Assembly: GCF_004770895.1 (NCBI RefSeq)
Contig: NZ_RQHS01000024.1
Coordinates: forward strand, 1 to 64,000
Length of the DNA stretch: 64,000 nucleotides
Direction: 5' to 3'
Source: Leptospira dzoumogneensis
Lineage (GTDB): Bacteria > Spirochaetota > Leptospiria > Leptospirales > Leptospiraceae
Shown: positions 1 to 8,694 of the stretch, one piece after another
Position numbering within the stretch: the stretch's first letter is position 1
Layout: every line of letters starts with the position of its first letter
Position numbers and translations under genes: made by a program
The notes under the pieces: model-generated
Database searches by the model: none
The model's input: the letters and a program-made list of their open reading frames with translations, nothing else
What the model was told of the DNA's origin: nothing

Positions 1-70
1 GCATGAACATCCATACAAGATGATCAGCAACAACTCAACTCGCAGTTATATTCTTTTGTTGAAGTTATTT

Positions 71-103
71 AAAAAGCTGAGGGTGAATGCCTTCGGCTTT
101 TTT
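71..103. terminator. Rho-independent terminator at the left edge
   Basis: A 12-bp stem (AAAAAGCTGAGG, 71-82, pairing with CTTCGGCTTTTT, 91-102, two G-U type pairs) encloses an 8-base loop and is followed by T residues on the plus strand. The complementary strand also ends in a T-rich run, so it could terminate both an unseen plus-strand gene left of the window and hsdR, whose stop lies 38 bases away on the minus strand. Bases 1-70 show nothing else recognisable. Confidence 0.7.
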
Positions 104-140
104 GTTTGATGAGGGATGAGTATTTGAAGCCGACTTCTAA

Positions 141-3100
141 TTACGTATTTCCTGTTTGTTTTAAATTCTCTATAAAAACCTCTAAGATAGATCTAGCGAA
201 TTTGTCCATTAAAAGGTTATTTGATAATAATCTTGAGGAAAGATCATTGTTGGTTGTTAATGTATTCATTATCGCATGCGTTAATGCTTTTGGATAATCT
301 CCTAGCATGATTTGTTCTTTGCTATTGCCTGCTTTCATTTGATTCATAACTTCTTCATTCTTCATAATTTCTGGTTCAAGCGAGAGTCCGAAACTATTCA
401 GTTTTTCTATAGCATCCGATTCTGATACGTCCCCATCGAATAATTCATTAATTGAATCAATAATTTCAGATAAGAGTTCTTTCTTTTTATCCATTCCAGC
501 GGAGATTGTTGTGGAATCTGGATCAAGCTCCTTCTGATCTAATTTTGGATTCCAGATTTGTTTTCTATGAATTCGAAAATGTGATAATACGAGTCCTGCA
601 AGTGAAATACCCTCGTCGAGGTCTTCAATCTTTAATAGTTCTTTTAGGAATTTTAGAAAGACGTATAATTTTTCCAATTCTTGACTATCGTAGTCTACAA
701 TATTGGTCATGAATTCATACAAATCGATAAACTTATTCACTCCAGATTTGAATCTATCCAATTCCGATTTTATTTCCTTCATGGAGTTTAGATGCTTTTG
801 AACATCTTGGATCGAGGTATTATTTTTAGATTGTTTAGCTTGCTCTATGATTTCATTTGCATTTCGAATTTCATTTAATGCATTGGTGTAACGAGTTTTA
901 AAAACTAACTTAGGATTCTGGATAATCGAGTTGAGCTTCTTTTGCGTGATCTCTGATTTTTTCTTATTTCTGATATTCTCCGCTTGAGAGAAGTATTCCT
1001 TTGCAAATTCCTCAACTTGCTCAAGTGTAAAAATTCGAGCATCAAGTAGAGCGTTTTTAATCGCAAAAATTGCATTTGGATCCGAGTTGTCACTTAGTGA
1101 AGTGGTTTTGTAGAAAGGGGAAAATGCTTCTACAATATCAGTTATTTTGTTCACAAAATCGAGGATAAAGGTGATTTTCTCTTTGCCCGGATAGACCCGA
1201 TTTAATCTGGATAAAGCCTGCACACAGTCTACTCCGGATAATGTTTTGTCAATATACATCGCGCATAACTTTGCTTGATCGAATCCTGTAAGAAACTTAT
1301 TTGCGACTAGTAGAATTTGGAACGCATCATTGTCAAATGCAGTCCGTATATCCTCTCCCTTTAGGTCAGGGTTCATATTTCGTTCAGTAAATGGATCCTT
1401 TGTATTCGCTTTATGAGCGAAGTTGGCATATTCTTCGTCTATTACATCACCAGAAAATGCAACTAAAGCATGGATGTCCGAATAATTCTTTTCCTTGAGA
1501 TATTTATCCAATTCAATTTTATATCGAACTGCCTCTTTTCGAGAACCAGTAACTACCATGGCCTTTGCTGCCCCATCCAGCATGTGTCGTATATTAGAGC
1601 GATAATGTTCGACGATGATCGCTATTTTTTGCGTAATGTTGTGAGGGTGCAATCGAACCCAAGTATTAATTTTGGACTTGGCTTTTTTAGCATCGACCTC
1701 TTTATCTCGACTTTGATTTGCAATCTTGTAAGCCACATCGTAAGTAGTATAATTTTTAAGAACGTTTAGAATATATCCCTCTTCGATCGCTTGTTGCATA
1801 GTATAGACGTGGAACGCTACCGGCGTGTTCTCTTTGGATTTAGGCTGATCCGGAAATTTAAGTCTTCCGAAAATTTCTAATGTAGCCGGCTTAGGAGTGG
1901 CAGTAAATGCAAAATAACTAATATTCTTGGCGGTTTTTCGAGACTCTACGCTCATGCGAAGAATATCTTCCGCGCTGAGCTCTTCCTCATCCTTTAATTC
2001 TGCTTGCAAAACTTCTTTAAGCTTTGAGGCCGTCTTTCCAGTCTGTGAGGAATGTGCTTCATCCGCTATTACCGCAAATGTATGATTCTTTAGAGAAGTT
2101 TCTTTTTGAATTGCTTCCAGGATATATGGAAATGTTTGGATGGTAACTATAATAATAGGCGAATTACCGGTTAACGCTTCGGTCAATTGTTGAGATTTGG
2201 AACCAGAACCTTCTTCTCTCGTTATTCGATTAACAACGCCAGTTTGATGATCGAATTGGTAGATCGTATCCTGTAATTGGGAATCCAGAACGGTCCTATC
2301 TGTAATGACGATTATATTTCGAAATAATCTTTCTCCTTGTTTGGCACCTTTCTGGACCGTGAGAGAAGCCAGTTGATGGGTCAACCATGCAATACTATTA
2401 GATTTTCCCGAACCAGCGGAATGTTGGATCAAATAACGGTGCCCAGGTCCTTCGGATGTCGCAGTGGCAATCAATTTTTTCACTGCGTCCAACTGGTGAT
2501 ATCTGGGAAATATAATAGTATGTTGTTCCGGCTTTAGCTTCCTACCTTCCGTATCCTTGTTTTGAAGATGGACAAATCTACCTAGGATTCGAAGAAAAGT
2601 TTCCTTTTCTAAAACTTCTTCCCAAAGGTAAGAACTTGCGTAACCATTCGGATTTGGAGAGTTACCTGCGCCATCACCATTACCACGATTGAAGGGTAGA
2701 AAGAGGGTATTCTCTCCTTCTAACTTAGTAGTCATATAGACTTCTTCCGTAGATACCGCGAAGTGAACGATACAACGTTTGTTAAATGATAAGAGGGGTT
2801 CCGGTTTTCTCGTGACCGGATTTAGAGGAAGTCGATCCTTTTTATACTGTTGAATAGCATGATGAACGGACTGAGTGAAATCAGTCTTTAATTCTAAGCT
2901 AGCCACTGGGATGCCATTTAAAAAGATTACAAGATCTATAATTCCACTGCCATGGCCTGTCTTGGTCAGCATCTCTTGGTGATAAGGAGAATAACGGATC
3001 TGGCGAACTACCCGCAGAATATTCGCATCATATTGGTCTTTTGCTTTTTGATTAGAAAGATTATCTGGCTGGAATTGGACGAGTCGGAATTTAGATCCAA

Positions 3101-3398
3101 CGAATTCGATTCCTCGCCGGAGGGAATGGATGCATCCATTCGTATCCATATACCGTGAAACTTCTCGCAATAAATGGACATCCGCTTTGTCAGAGCCTTG
3201 TTTTTTGGCGAGCTTTTCGTATTCTTCGGATTGAGTCGTTTTGATATAGGCGATTAGATCTTCCGGATACAATCCTAATTCGGCGTCAAAGTTCTCAGGA
3301 TTCCCTTCTATATATGGACGAGAGAATAAAGTTTCGGGAGAAGATATTAGATCTCGGACTATATCAGTTTCGAAAACGATTTCGTTATGTGGTTTCAT
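141..3398 (-). CDS. hsdR: Type I restriction enzyme, R (endonuclease/translocase) subunit
   Basis: This is the motor and nuclease subunit of a type I restriction-modification complex, which translocates unmethylated DNA and cuts at a distance. The 1085-residue length is normal for HsdR. The N-terminal third holds a PD-(D/E)XK nuclease signature (D155 and the E169-L-K171 triplet). The SF2 helicase motor follows: Walker A SAGSGKS at 327-333, a DEAH box at 446-449, and a TATP motif III about 50 residues later. The C-terminal 300 residues are helical and lysine-rich, as expected for the part that docks on HsdM/HsdS. The start codon overlaps the hsdS stop by 4 bases (ATGA), implying translational coupling. 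No frameshift or lost motif is visible, so the enzyme looks intact. Confidence 0.96.
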   Translation of the reverse strand: MKPHNEIVFETDIVRDLISSPETLFSRPYIEGNPENFDAELGLYPEDLIAYIKTTQSEEYEKLAKKQGSDKADVHLLREVSRYMDTNGCIHSLRRGIEFVGSKFRLVQFQPDNLSNQKAKDQYDANILRVVRQIRYSPYHQEMLTKTGHGSGIIDLVIFLNGIPVASLELKTDFTQSVHHAIQQYKKDRLPLNPVTRKPEPLLSFNKRCIVHFAVSTEEVYMTTKLEGENTLFLPFNRGNGDGAGNSPNPNGYASSYLWEEVLEKETFLRILGRFVHLQNKDTEGRKLKPEQHTIIFPRYHQLDAVKKLIATATSEGPGHRYLIQHSAGSGKSNSIAWLTHQLASLTVQKGAKQGERLFRNIIVITDRTVLDSQLQDTIYQFDHQTGVVNRITREEGSGSKSQQLTEALTGNSPIIIVTIQTFPYILEAIQKETSLKNHTFAVIADEAHSSQTGKTASKLKEVLQAELKDEEELSAEDILRMSVESRKTAKNISYFAFTATPKPATLEIFGRLKFPDQPKSKENTPVAFHVYTMQQAIEEGYILNVLKNYTTYDVAYKIANQSRDKEVDAKKAKSKINTWVRLHPHNITQKIAIIVEHYRSNIRHMLDGAAKAMVVTGSRKEAVRYKIELDKYLKEKNYSDIHALVAFSGDVIDEEYANFAHKANTKDPFTERNMNPDLKGEDIRTAFDNDAFQILLVANKFLTGFDQAKLCAMYIDKTLSGVDCVQALSRLNRVYPGKEKITFILDFVNKITDIVEAFSPFYKTTSLSDNSDPNAIFAIKNALLDARIFTLEQVEEFAKEYFSQAENIRNKKKSEITQKKLNSIIQNPKLVFKTRYTNALNEIRNANEIIEQAKQSKNNTSIQDVQKHLNSMKEIKSELDRFKSGVNKFIDLYEFMTNIVDYDSQELEKLYVFLKFLKELLKIEDLDEGISLAGLVLSHFRIHRKQIWNPKLDQKELDPDSTTISAGMDKKKELLSEIIDSINELFDGDVSESDAIEKLNSFGLSLEPEIMKNEEVMNQMKAGNSKEQIMLGDYPKALTHAIMNTLTTNNDLSSRLLSNNLLMDKFARSILEVFIENLKQTGNT

Positions 3399-4615
3399 GC
3401 GGATTCTCTAACGTCAATTTTGCCGGTGACAGCAGCGGAAATGAGTGCGGATCGTTTTTCTTTGAGGAGTTCGATTGGTTTAGAAATAAACTTTTTTAAG
3501 TATAGCTCTTTTTCAACAAATTCCTTTAACATCAGTTGCTGCTTAAATTGTGGAACGGGGATTTCTTCTCGCATAAGTGAGTTGATATTCAGAGGTCGAT
3601 TTCTGCCTGCCGCTCCAATAGAATTCTCGTTTAGAAGAAAGTTCCCGCGAGGGGTGCAAAAAAAGGCAAATAAATATGAATTCTCCAAGAGTCCGTGCTG
3701 CCCTGAAATACTATAGTATCGATGTGAAGCTATACATTCAGCCTCTTCATTTGCTGCCAAGCTGATGGCCCCTTCCCATGCAAATTGACCACTAATTACA
3801 AAATCATTTTTCTTGATCCATTGGAACTCAGAATCACCTAATTCTTCACCAAGTAATTTATCCTTTAAAAAGAATCCTCGAGCCCGATTATACATTCCAA
3901 TTGGCTGATATAGAGTCTTATTTTCTCGATTAAAAAACCTTTGGTTCAGTTGTGTGATTTTCCGAAGTTGGAAATTTTTAGTTTTTTTATCCGATATGAT
4001 GTTTGCAATAAGCGCTTGGCGTTTTTCTTCCAGTAAAGCAATCAGCTTTTCTTGTTTTGCAATCAAAAGGTCTATTTTTTGTGTTTCTCGGTCCAGGTAA
4101 TTTGCGATCGCTTGTTGCTCTTCGAGAGGAGGAATTAGAATTGGAAAGCCATGAAATTCTTCAGTTTTCATTTGTAGTGAATTTGGGCGAATTCCCTGCA
4201 AATATTTAGTGTACCCACTTACATAACTCGAACTTCTTAGGAGATAGTGTACATACCATCGATAGATATTATTGCATATATAATAACAACGATACGCAGG
4301 ACTAACGTAACCTTGAAACTTGGATACACCTAACCCCGCGAAATTTAGCCACATGGTATTGACAACCAATTGATTCGGTTTGACGACTCGATAGTCAGCC
4401 AATTCATCTGATGTTCGTTGCTGACTTTGGCTTTCATATTCTTTTATAACTATACCTCGATAGCTTGAAACTGAAAGCATTTCGCCTTTTGGATTCTTAC
4501 CATTTTTCTCAGAACTTAAAGAGAAGAGATATTTAAATTTTTCAATATTCCAATGCTCCGGTATCTTGCCTAACCATTCAACTCGACTATCTTTATACTT
4601 AGGATAAGCTTTCAT
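3395..4615 (-). CDS. hsdS: Type I restriction enzyme, S (specificity) subunit
   Basis: HsdS recognises the bipartite target and scaffolds HsdM and HsdR. The 406 residues show the usual two-half layout. A first target-recognition domain (about 15-165) opens with the typical K-Y-K-D-S-x-V-E-W-L-G-x-I-P-x-H-W sequence. A central conserved region follows (about 165-210; P-P-L-E-E-Q-Q-A-I-A and a long Lys/Glu helix ending in E-K-R-Q-A-L-I). A second recognition domain (about 215-355) and a matching C-terminal repeat ending in E-K-R-S-A-L-I-S-A-A-V-T-G-K-I complete it. The start overlaps the hsdM stop by one base (TAATG). Both half-repeats are present, so the target should be asymmetric and bipartite, but it cannot be read from sequence. 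No second hsdS or inverted half-gene is visible in the window, so there is no sign of specificity switching. Confidence 0.95.
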   Translation of the reverse strand: MKAYPKYKDSRVEWLGKIPEHWNIEKFKYLFSLSSEKNGKNPKGEMLSVSSYRGIVIKEYESQSQQRTSDELADYRVVKPNQLVVNTMWLNFAGLGVSKFQGYVSPAYRCYYICNNIYRWYVHYLLRSSSYVSGYTKYLQGIRPNSLQMKTEEFHGFPILIPPLEEQQAIANYLDRETQKIDLLIAKQEKLIALLEEKRQALIANIISDKKTKNFQLRKITQLNQRFFNRENKTLYQPIGMYNRARGFFLKDKLLGEELGDSEFQWIKKNDFVISGQFAWEGAISLAANEEAECIASHRYYSISGQHGLLENSYLFAFFCTPRGNFLLNENSIGAAGRNRPLNINSLMREEIPVPQFKQQLMLKEFVEKELYLKKFISKPIELLKEKRSALISAAVTGKIDVRESA

Positions 4616-6612
4616 TAGCTATGAACCTCTTGTAATAAAGTGAGGATTTCCTTTGTTACTTGGTCTAAATCGGCATCGATTTCTTTTAGATCTCTTGGTG
4701 GTTTATATTCATAAAAATGCCGGTTGAAGGGGATTTCGTATCCAACGATTCCGACTTTTTTGTCTTTTTCATCTACCTTGCTTGTATCGATCCAAGCTTC
4801 AGTTACATGCGGAAGGACTTCTCTTTGAAAGTATTCTTCGATCGATTCAGATAAAGGAACGTTTTCGTAATCTCTTAACTCGCTATTTGACTCGATCTCT
4901 CCTTTCGAGTTTTTGCAAATTTGAGCATCTTCATCTTGTTCTCCGATGCACTTTACAATCATCTTCTCTTGTATGTTTGATAATTTCAGCTTAGAAGATT
5001 GGAGAATGGGAGAGGAATTCAATTCGGTTAAAAATTGAGATCTATCTTTATATTCTTCCTTTAATCCGAGCAAAGCATTTAAAATAGTGTCCTGCTCTTT
5101 TTTAGAAAGTTTTGCAAAAGCTACTTCTTCCTTTAAGCTGGATAATTTCGATTCCTCTTGGGGTTTGAAACTTAGTTTTAGCGGTCGATCTATGGTGATC
5201 CTTCTATAGCCGAATTGAGTATTTTTAAAGATCTTACTTACTTTAGATTCTTCAAAGTTTCCGTAGATTTTTACGATTCGTTTGATATGTTCTTCGGTTA
5301 GGTATTTCCTTTTGGAGCCGAGAGATTTTCTCATTTTATCACAGAACTCATCGTTATTCGCATTGATGAGCTGGACCTTCCCCAATCGCCCCTTTACTTT
5401 ATGATTGTTTAATATCCAAATATACGTGGCTATGCCGGTATTATAGAACATATCAGTTGGCAAGGCAATGATGGCCTCTAAAAGATCATTCTCTAAAATA
5501 TGCCTACGTATTTCGGACTCTCCTGATCCGGCTCCTCCTGTAAAGAGAGGGGATCCATTCAGGATAATTCCTATTCTAGAACCTCCCTTACTAGGACTAA
5601 CCATTTTAGAGATCAAATGTAATAAGAATAATAAACTCCCATCGGATACGCGAGGCAATCCTGGGCCAAATCTACCGTTATAACCTTTTTTCTTATATTC
5701 GTCTTGGACTGACTTTTCGACTTTCTTCCACTCTACTCCAAACGGAGGATTTGATAATAGATAGTCGAATTTGCTTTCTGCATGTTGGTCTTCACTTAAC
5801 GTATTACCCAACTTTATATTTTTTACATCCTGGCCTTTAATAAGCATGTCCGCTTTGCAGATAGCGTACGATTCCGGATTTAATTCCTGACCGAAATTTG
5901 CTATCTTCGCTTTCGGGTTCATACTGTGGATATATTCGGTACTTGAAGATAAAAATCCTCCGGTTCCAGCAGTCGGATCGTAGACGGAACGAATTACCCC
6001 GGGTTTTCCAAGAGTATCGCTATCAAAATTAAAAACTAGGGAAGTTGTTAGAGTTACTATATCACGAGGAGTAAAATGTTCTCCTGCAGTCTCGTTACTG
6101 GATTCTGCGAATCTTCGAATCAGTTCCTCGAAGATAAGGCCCATTTGGTGGTTATCTACTTTTTTGGGATGCAGGTCAATTTTTGTAAATTGAGTACAAA
6201 TGAGAAAAAGCAAGTTTGCTTTATGTAATCGATCGATAACATCCTGAAAATTGAAGTTTTCGAAAATATCTAGAACGTTTTCGCTGAATGATTCAATGTA
6301 GTTTTCGAGATTAGTTTTTGTATCATTTGTTCCCAATCGATCCAAGGTAATGTTCGATGTATTGTAAAAACTGTATCCGGAAGCTTTTTCTAAAAAAGGA
6401 GCAATTGGTAATTTTATTTTTTTGTGCTTCTTTTCTTCTGCTAATACGGCTTCCCTAGTTGGTTCTAAGACGCATTCTAAACGTCTTAAGACGGTCAACG
6501 GTAAAATTACTCGACCATATTCGGATTGCTTAAAGTCTCCTCGGAGGGAATCTGCGACGGACCATATAAATGCTGCAAGTGCTGAAAAGTTCTCGTTATT
6601 CGTTTTTACCAT
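4615..6612 (-). CDS. hsdM: Type I restriction enzyme, M (N6-adenine methyltransferase) subunit
   Basis: HsdM methylates adenine at the site chosen by HsdS. The open frame extends to 6621, but the fourth codon (ATG at 6612, M-V-K-T-N) has a GGA 8 bases upstream and is the better start. In numbering from the longer frame, the N-terminal HsdM bundle is followed by E-H-F-T-P-R (181-186), SAM motif I D-P-T-A-G-T-G-G-F (215-223) and catalytic motif IV N-P-P-F-G (291-295). The protein is longer than the roughly 500-residue EcoKI type; the extra C-terminal part of about 200 residues is helical and probably contacts the other subunits. It is the first gene of the hsdMSR operon, and the AT-rich region upstream should hold the promoter. 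Confidence 0.95.
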   Translation of the reverse strand: MVKTNNENFSALAAFIWSVADSLRGDFKQSEYGRVILPLTVLRRLECVLEPTREAVLAEEKKHKKIKLPIAPFLEKASGYSFYNTSNITLDRLGTNDTKTNLENYIESFSENVLDIFENFNFQDVIDRLHKANLLFLICTQFTKIDLHPKKVDNHQMGLIFEELIRRFAESSNETAGEHFTPRDIVTLTTSLVFNFDSDTLGKPGVIRSVYDPTAGTGGFLSSSTEYIHSMNPKAKIANFGQELNPESYAICKADMLIKGQDVKNIKLGNTLSEDQHAESKFDYLLSNPPFGVEWKKVEKSVQDEYKKKGYNGRFGPGLPRVSDGSLLFLLHLISKMVSPSKGGSRIGIILNGSPLFTGGAGSGESEIRRHILENDLLEAIIALPTDMFYNTGIATYIWILNNHKVKGRLGKVQLINANNDEFCDKMRKSLGSKRKYLTEEHIKRIVKIYGNFEESKVSKIFKNTQFGYRRITIDRPLKLSFKPQEESKLSSLKEEVAFAKLSKKEQDTILNALLGLKEEYKDRSQFLTELNSSPILQSSKLKLSNIQEKMIVKCIGEQDEDAQICKNSKGEIESNSELRDYENVPLSESIEEYFQREVLPHVTEAWIDTSKVDEKDKKVGIVGYEIPFNRHFYEYKPPRDLKEIDADLDQVTKEILTLLQEVHS

Positions 6613-6901
6613 GAATAGCATCCAATATATGGAGGATGAATCAAGTTCGCAATGGTTTTTATTCTATCTAAACGGTAATTTTATGACAAGTAACCGAACG
6701 ATACATCTCTCGCAAATATAATTACGTCCTTACGTATTGAACCCAAAAATAACATTTATTAGGTTTCTTTTAATAATTATATTTGGATGTCGGACAAATT
6801 CATGAGATAGGAGATAATTTCTCTTAAATAAACTGAGAAATTAAGATAATAAGTCTTAAGCTATTTAATATAATGTCTCGCCTTAATGGAACGAGACTCA
6901 A
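6613..6901. other. AT-rich intergenic region upstream of hsdMSR
   Basis: No convincing open reading frame lies here. The region is very AT-rich and must hold the promoter of the minus-strand hsdMSR operon. A weak inverted repeat (ATTTCTC then GAGAAAT, 11 bases apart) sits near 6814-6840. No clear sigma-70 hexamer pair could be singled out. Confidence 0.4.
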
Positions 6902-6930
6902 AAAAAGTTCGGTTGAAATATTTCAACCTT
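6902..6930 (-). terminator. Rho-independent terminator of the Xre-ImmA/DUF4411 operon
   Basis: A perfect 18-bp palindrome, GGTTGAAATATTTCAACC (6911-6928), begins right after the TAA of the DUF4411 gene. On the minus strand it is followed by GAAC and seven T residues. It separates the toxin-antitoxin-like pair from hsdMSR, so the restriction operon needs its own promoter. Confidence 0.8.
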
Positions 6931-7406
6931 TAAAACTTCCAACCTTCCATTTCAATAAGCTTGCTGAAAGGAACGCAATTGACTTTGTAATTTTTAGCAA
7001 CATCTGGAATTTTTAATTTTTTCTTGGAATCGACTGCGGATTTTTCTTCTGTGACAATGATCGTATCGGTATGTTTTGCTAATGCGATAACATAAGGGTC
7101 GGCCTGGATTTCCGGAATACTAAGGTCGATGATTTTAGGATGGGATTTCATTATCTCTGAAAGAATTTTTTGAGGTTTCTCTTCTAATTCGATGAAGGCA
7201 GCTTTGTGAAGTTTTGCCCATTTAAGTAGCTCGTCTGATCCTCTTTCTAATTCATCTAATACTTCTCTCGGTGAAATAATGATTCCTTGATTTAGAGCTT
7301 CTCCGACCTTCTTCCAAAGGCTTTCAAAAATTGCGGGGGAGTAATGATGGCACCAAGCAGTAATATACGAACTCGTATCTATACAATACTTTGGAATTTT
7401 TGGCAT
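6930..7406 (-). CDS. DUF4411 family PIN-like protein, putative toxin partner of Xre-ImmA
   Basis: A 158-residue protein recognisable as DUF4411, a PIN-like family usually encoded beside Xre-ImmA/IrrE proteins. Acidic residues are spaced as in a PIN nuclease site: D10 in C-I-D-T-S-S-Y, E48/E52 in P-R-E-V-L-D-E-L-E, D103 in A-D-P-Y-V-I-A-L-A, and the T-E pair at 119-120. By family analogy it is probably a ribonuclease-type toxin. It begins 4 bases after the upstream gene ends, so the two are co-transcribed, and a terminator follows directly. Toxicity and target are inferences; no nuclease activity can be shown from sequence alone. Confidence 0.85.
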   Translation of the reverse strand: MPKIPKYCIDTSSYITAWCHHYSPAIFESLWKKVGEALNQGIIISPREVLDELERGSDELLKWAKLHKAAFIELEEKPQKILSEIMKSHPKIIDLSIPEIQADPYVIALAKHTDTIIVTEEKSAVDSKKKLKIPDVAKNYKVNCVPFSKLIEMEGWKF

Positions 7407-7410
7407 CTTT

Positions 7411-8589
7411 TTAAGATCCGAATACTATTCCGGATAGAGAATTTAAATATTGGGTACGTATATTGAGAAATTGACCTGCTTGGAGAGGATTCAAAAGATT
7501 ATTATTATAGGCAGATAAAACTATAGAAGAGTATTTTCGACCATTGCGATTTAAATTGGTATATAGATGAGTGCTTGCTCCGCCCCCACCTTTTTTTTCC
7601 TTGCGGGCATTTTTGTATTTGATCCAATCTTTCTGAAATTCTCTTCTAAATTTTTTATATTCACTCTCACTAATGAGTCTTAGGTGGAAAATTCTTCTCG
7701 CGATTACTTCTCGGCTTACGATGAAATGTTTGCTAAGTTCTTCGATTTGTTTTAGCTGAATCTTTGTTTTTGGGTCGTAGTTTTCTTGAATAAACCCGTA
7801 AATTTCCTCGCTAGGGCAGAGTAGATTTGCAGAAAATTGATTACACCAGATTTCGATCTTGTCGGTATCAGTCTTTGGAGTTTTGTCTTCAAATTCTAGA
7901 TCACAAATTCCCCCTTCACGTAAAAGGATATGACCTAATTCATGGAAAAGGGTAAAGATCCTGCCGTGATAAGAATCATCAGAATTAATTGCGATTACCG
8001 GAAATGGTAGGGTCGGGATACTAAACCCACGGAATTGGTTTAGATCAATATTCTCAGTCTGGAAAACTAAAATGTCCTTAGATTCAAGGAGGCTTATGCA
8101 GTATTTTAGAAATTCTTCCGGCTTTCTATTTTTATACTGAAATTCTCTATCAAAATCTAAAAAGCGTATTGTATCTACTATCGGAGAAATCGGATTAGAT
8201 GTAAGTGTTGCGGAAGGATAGGAAGAAAGAGGTTTAACGTCTAATTCACTTGCCAATTCCGCTGCAGTTTCCCTTCGAGATTCGGCCCATCGGAACATAA
8301 ATAAAGCATCAGGAAGAAATTGATTATCGGAGCGATTTTTTCTGAAATCTTTAGGTTTACTTTCAGATGGAGGTGGAGAGGCGAGAAAAAATATTGCTGG
8401 GGGGCGCTTTAAGCAACCCGCCAGCTTTCTCACCTGGCTCATAGAAGGTAATGAATCTCCTTTCTCCCAATCTAGAAGTTTTTCAGGCTTCGCATCTACT
8501 TTTAAAGCCAAACTTTCGATTGTATGGCCGGATTCCTCTCTCGCCCAGGTCAACAAGGTTGGATTAATTTTGGCTTTTACGGAAATCAT
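7411..8589 (-). CDS. Xre-type HTH / ImmA-IrrE metallopeptidase fusion
   Basis: The N-terminal about 65 residues form a Cro/C1-type helix-turn-helix (W-A-R-E-E-S-G-H-T-I-E-S-L-A-L-K onward). The middle is an ImmA/IrrE-type zinc peptidase domain (DUF955) with H216-E-L-G-H220 and a downstream glutamate (E246) before N-Q-F-S-A-N-L-L-C-P. The C-terminal extension carries a K-K-G-G-G-G stretch of the kind seen in partners of DUF4411. This architecture usually acts as antitoxin and autorepressor, possibly cleaved or cleaving on stress. It precedes the DUF4411 gene by 4 bases. An imperfect inverted repeat upstream (8605-8626) is a plausible operator. All metal ligands appear intact. Confidence 0.9.
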   Translation of the reverse strand: MISVKAKINPTLLTWAREESGHTIESLALKVDAKPEKLLDWEKGDSLPSMSQVRKLAGCLKRPPAIFFLASPPPSESKPKDFRKNRSDNQFLPDALFMFRWAESRRETAAELASELDVKPLSSYPSATLTSNPISPIVDTIRFLDFDREFQYKNRKPEEFLKYCISLLESKDILVFQTENIDLNQFRGFSIPTLPFPVIAINSDDSYHGRIFTLFHELGHILLREGGICDLEFEDKTPKTDTDKIEIWCNQFSANLLCPSEEIYGFIQENYDPKTKIQLKQIEELSKHFIVSREVIARRIFHLRLISESEYKKFRREFQKDWIKYKNARKEKKGGGGASTHLYTNLNRNGRKYSSIVLSAYNNNLLNPLQAGQFLNIRTQYLNSLSGIVFGS

Positions 8590-8604
8590 AGCTTAAATCA
8601 ATGC

Positions 8605-8626
8605 ATACTATATAGGTACTTAGTAT
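8605..8626. promoter_or_regulatory. Candidate Xre operator
   Basis: ATACTA (8605-8610) and TAGTAT (8621-8626) form a perfect 6-bp inverted repeat with a 10-base spacer. It starts 16 bases upstream of the Xre-ImmA start codon in an AT-rich 105-base gap. Autoregulation by the adjacent Xre domain is the obvious guess, but the arms are short. Confidence 0.35.
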
Positions 8627-8694
8627 TCAGATCAATTCATTTTAGTAGATTTTATTTATTTTCTTAGTAGATCGAATCTGATAAAGAAGCATCT

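Noticed and set aside
3387..3716. A 109-codon plus-strand frame across the hsdS/hsdR junction.
   Set aside because: It is antisense to two strongly supported overlapping genes and has no family resemblance.
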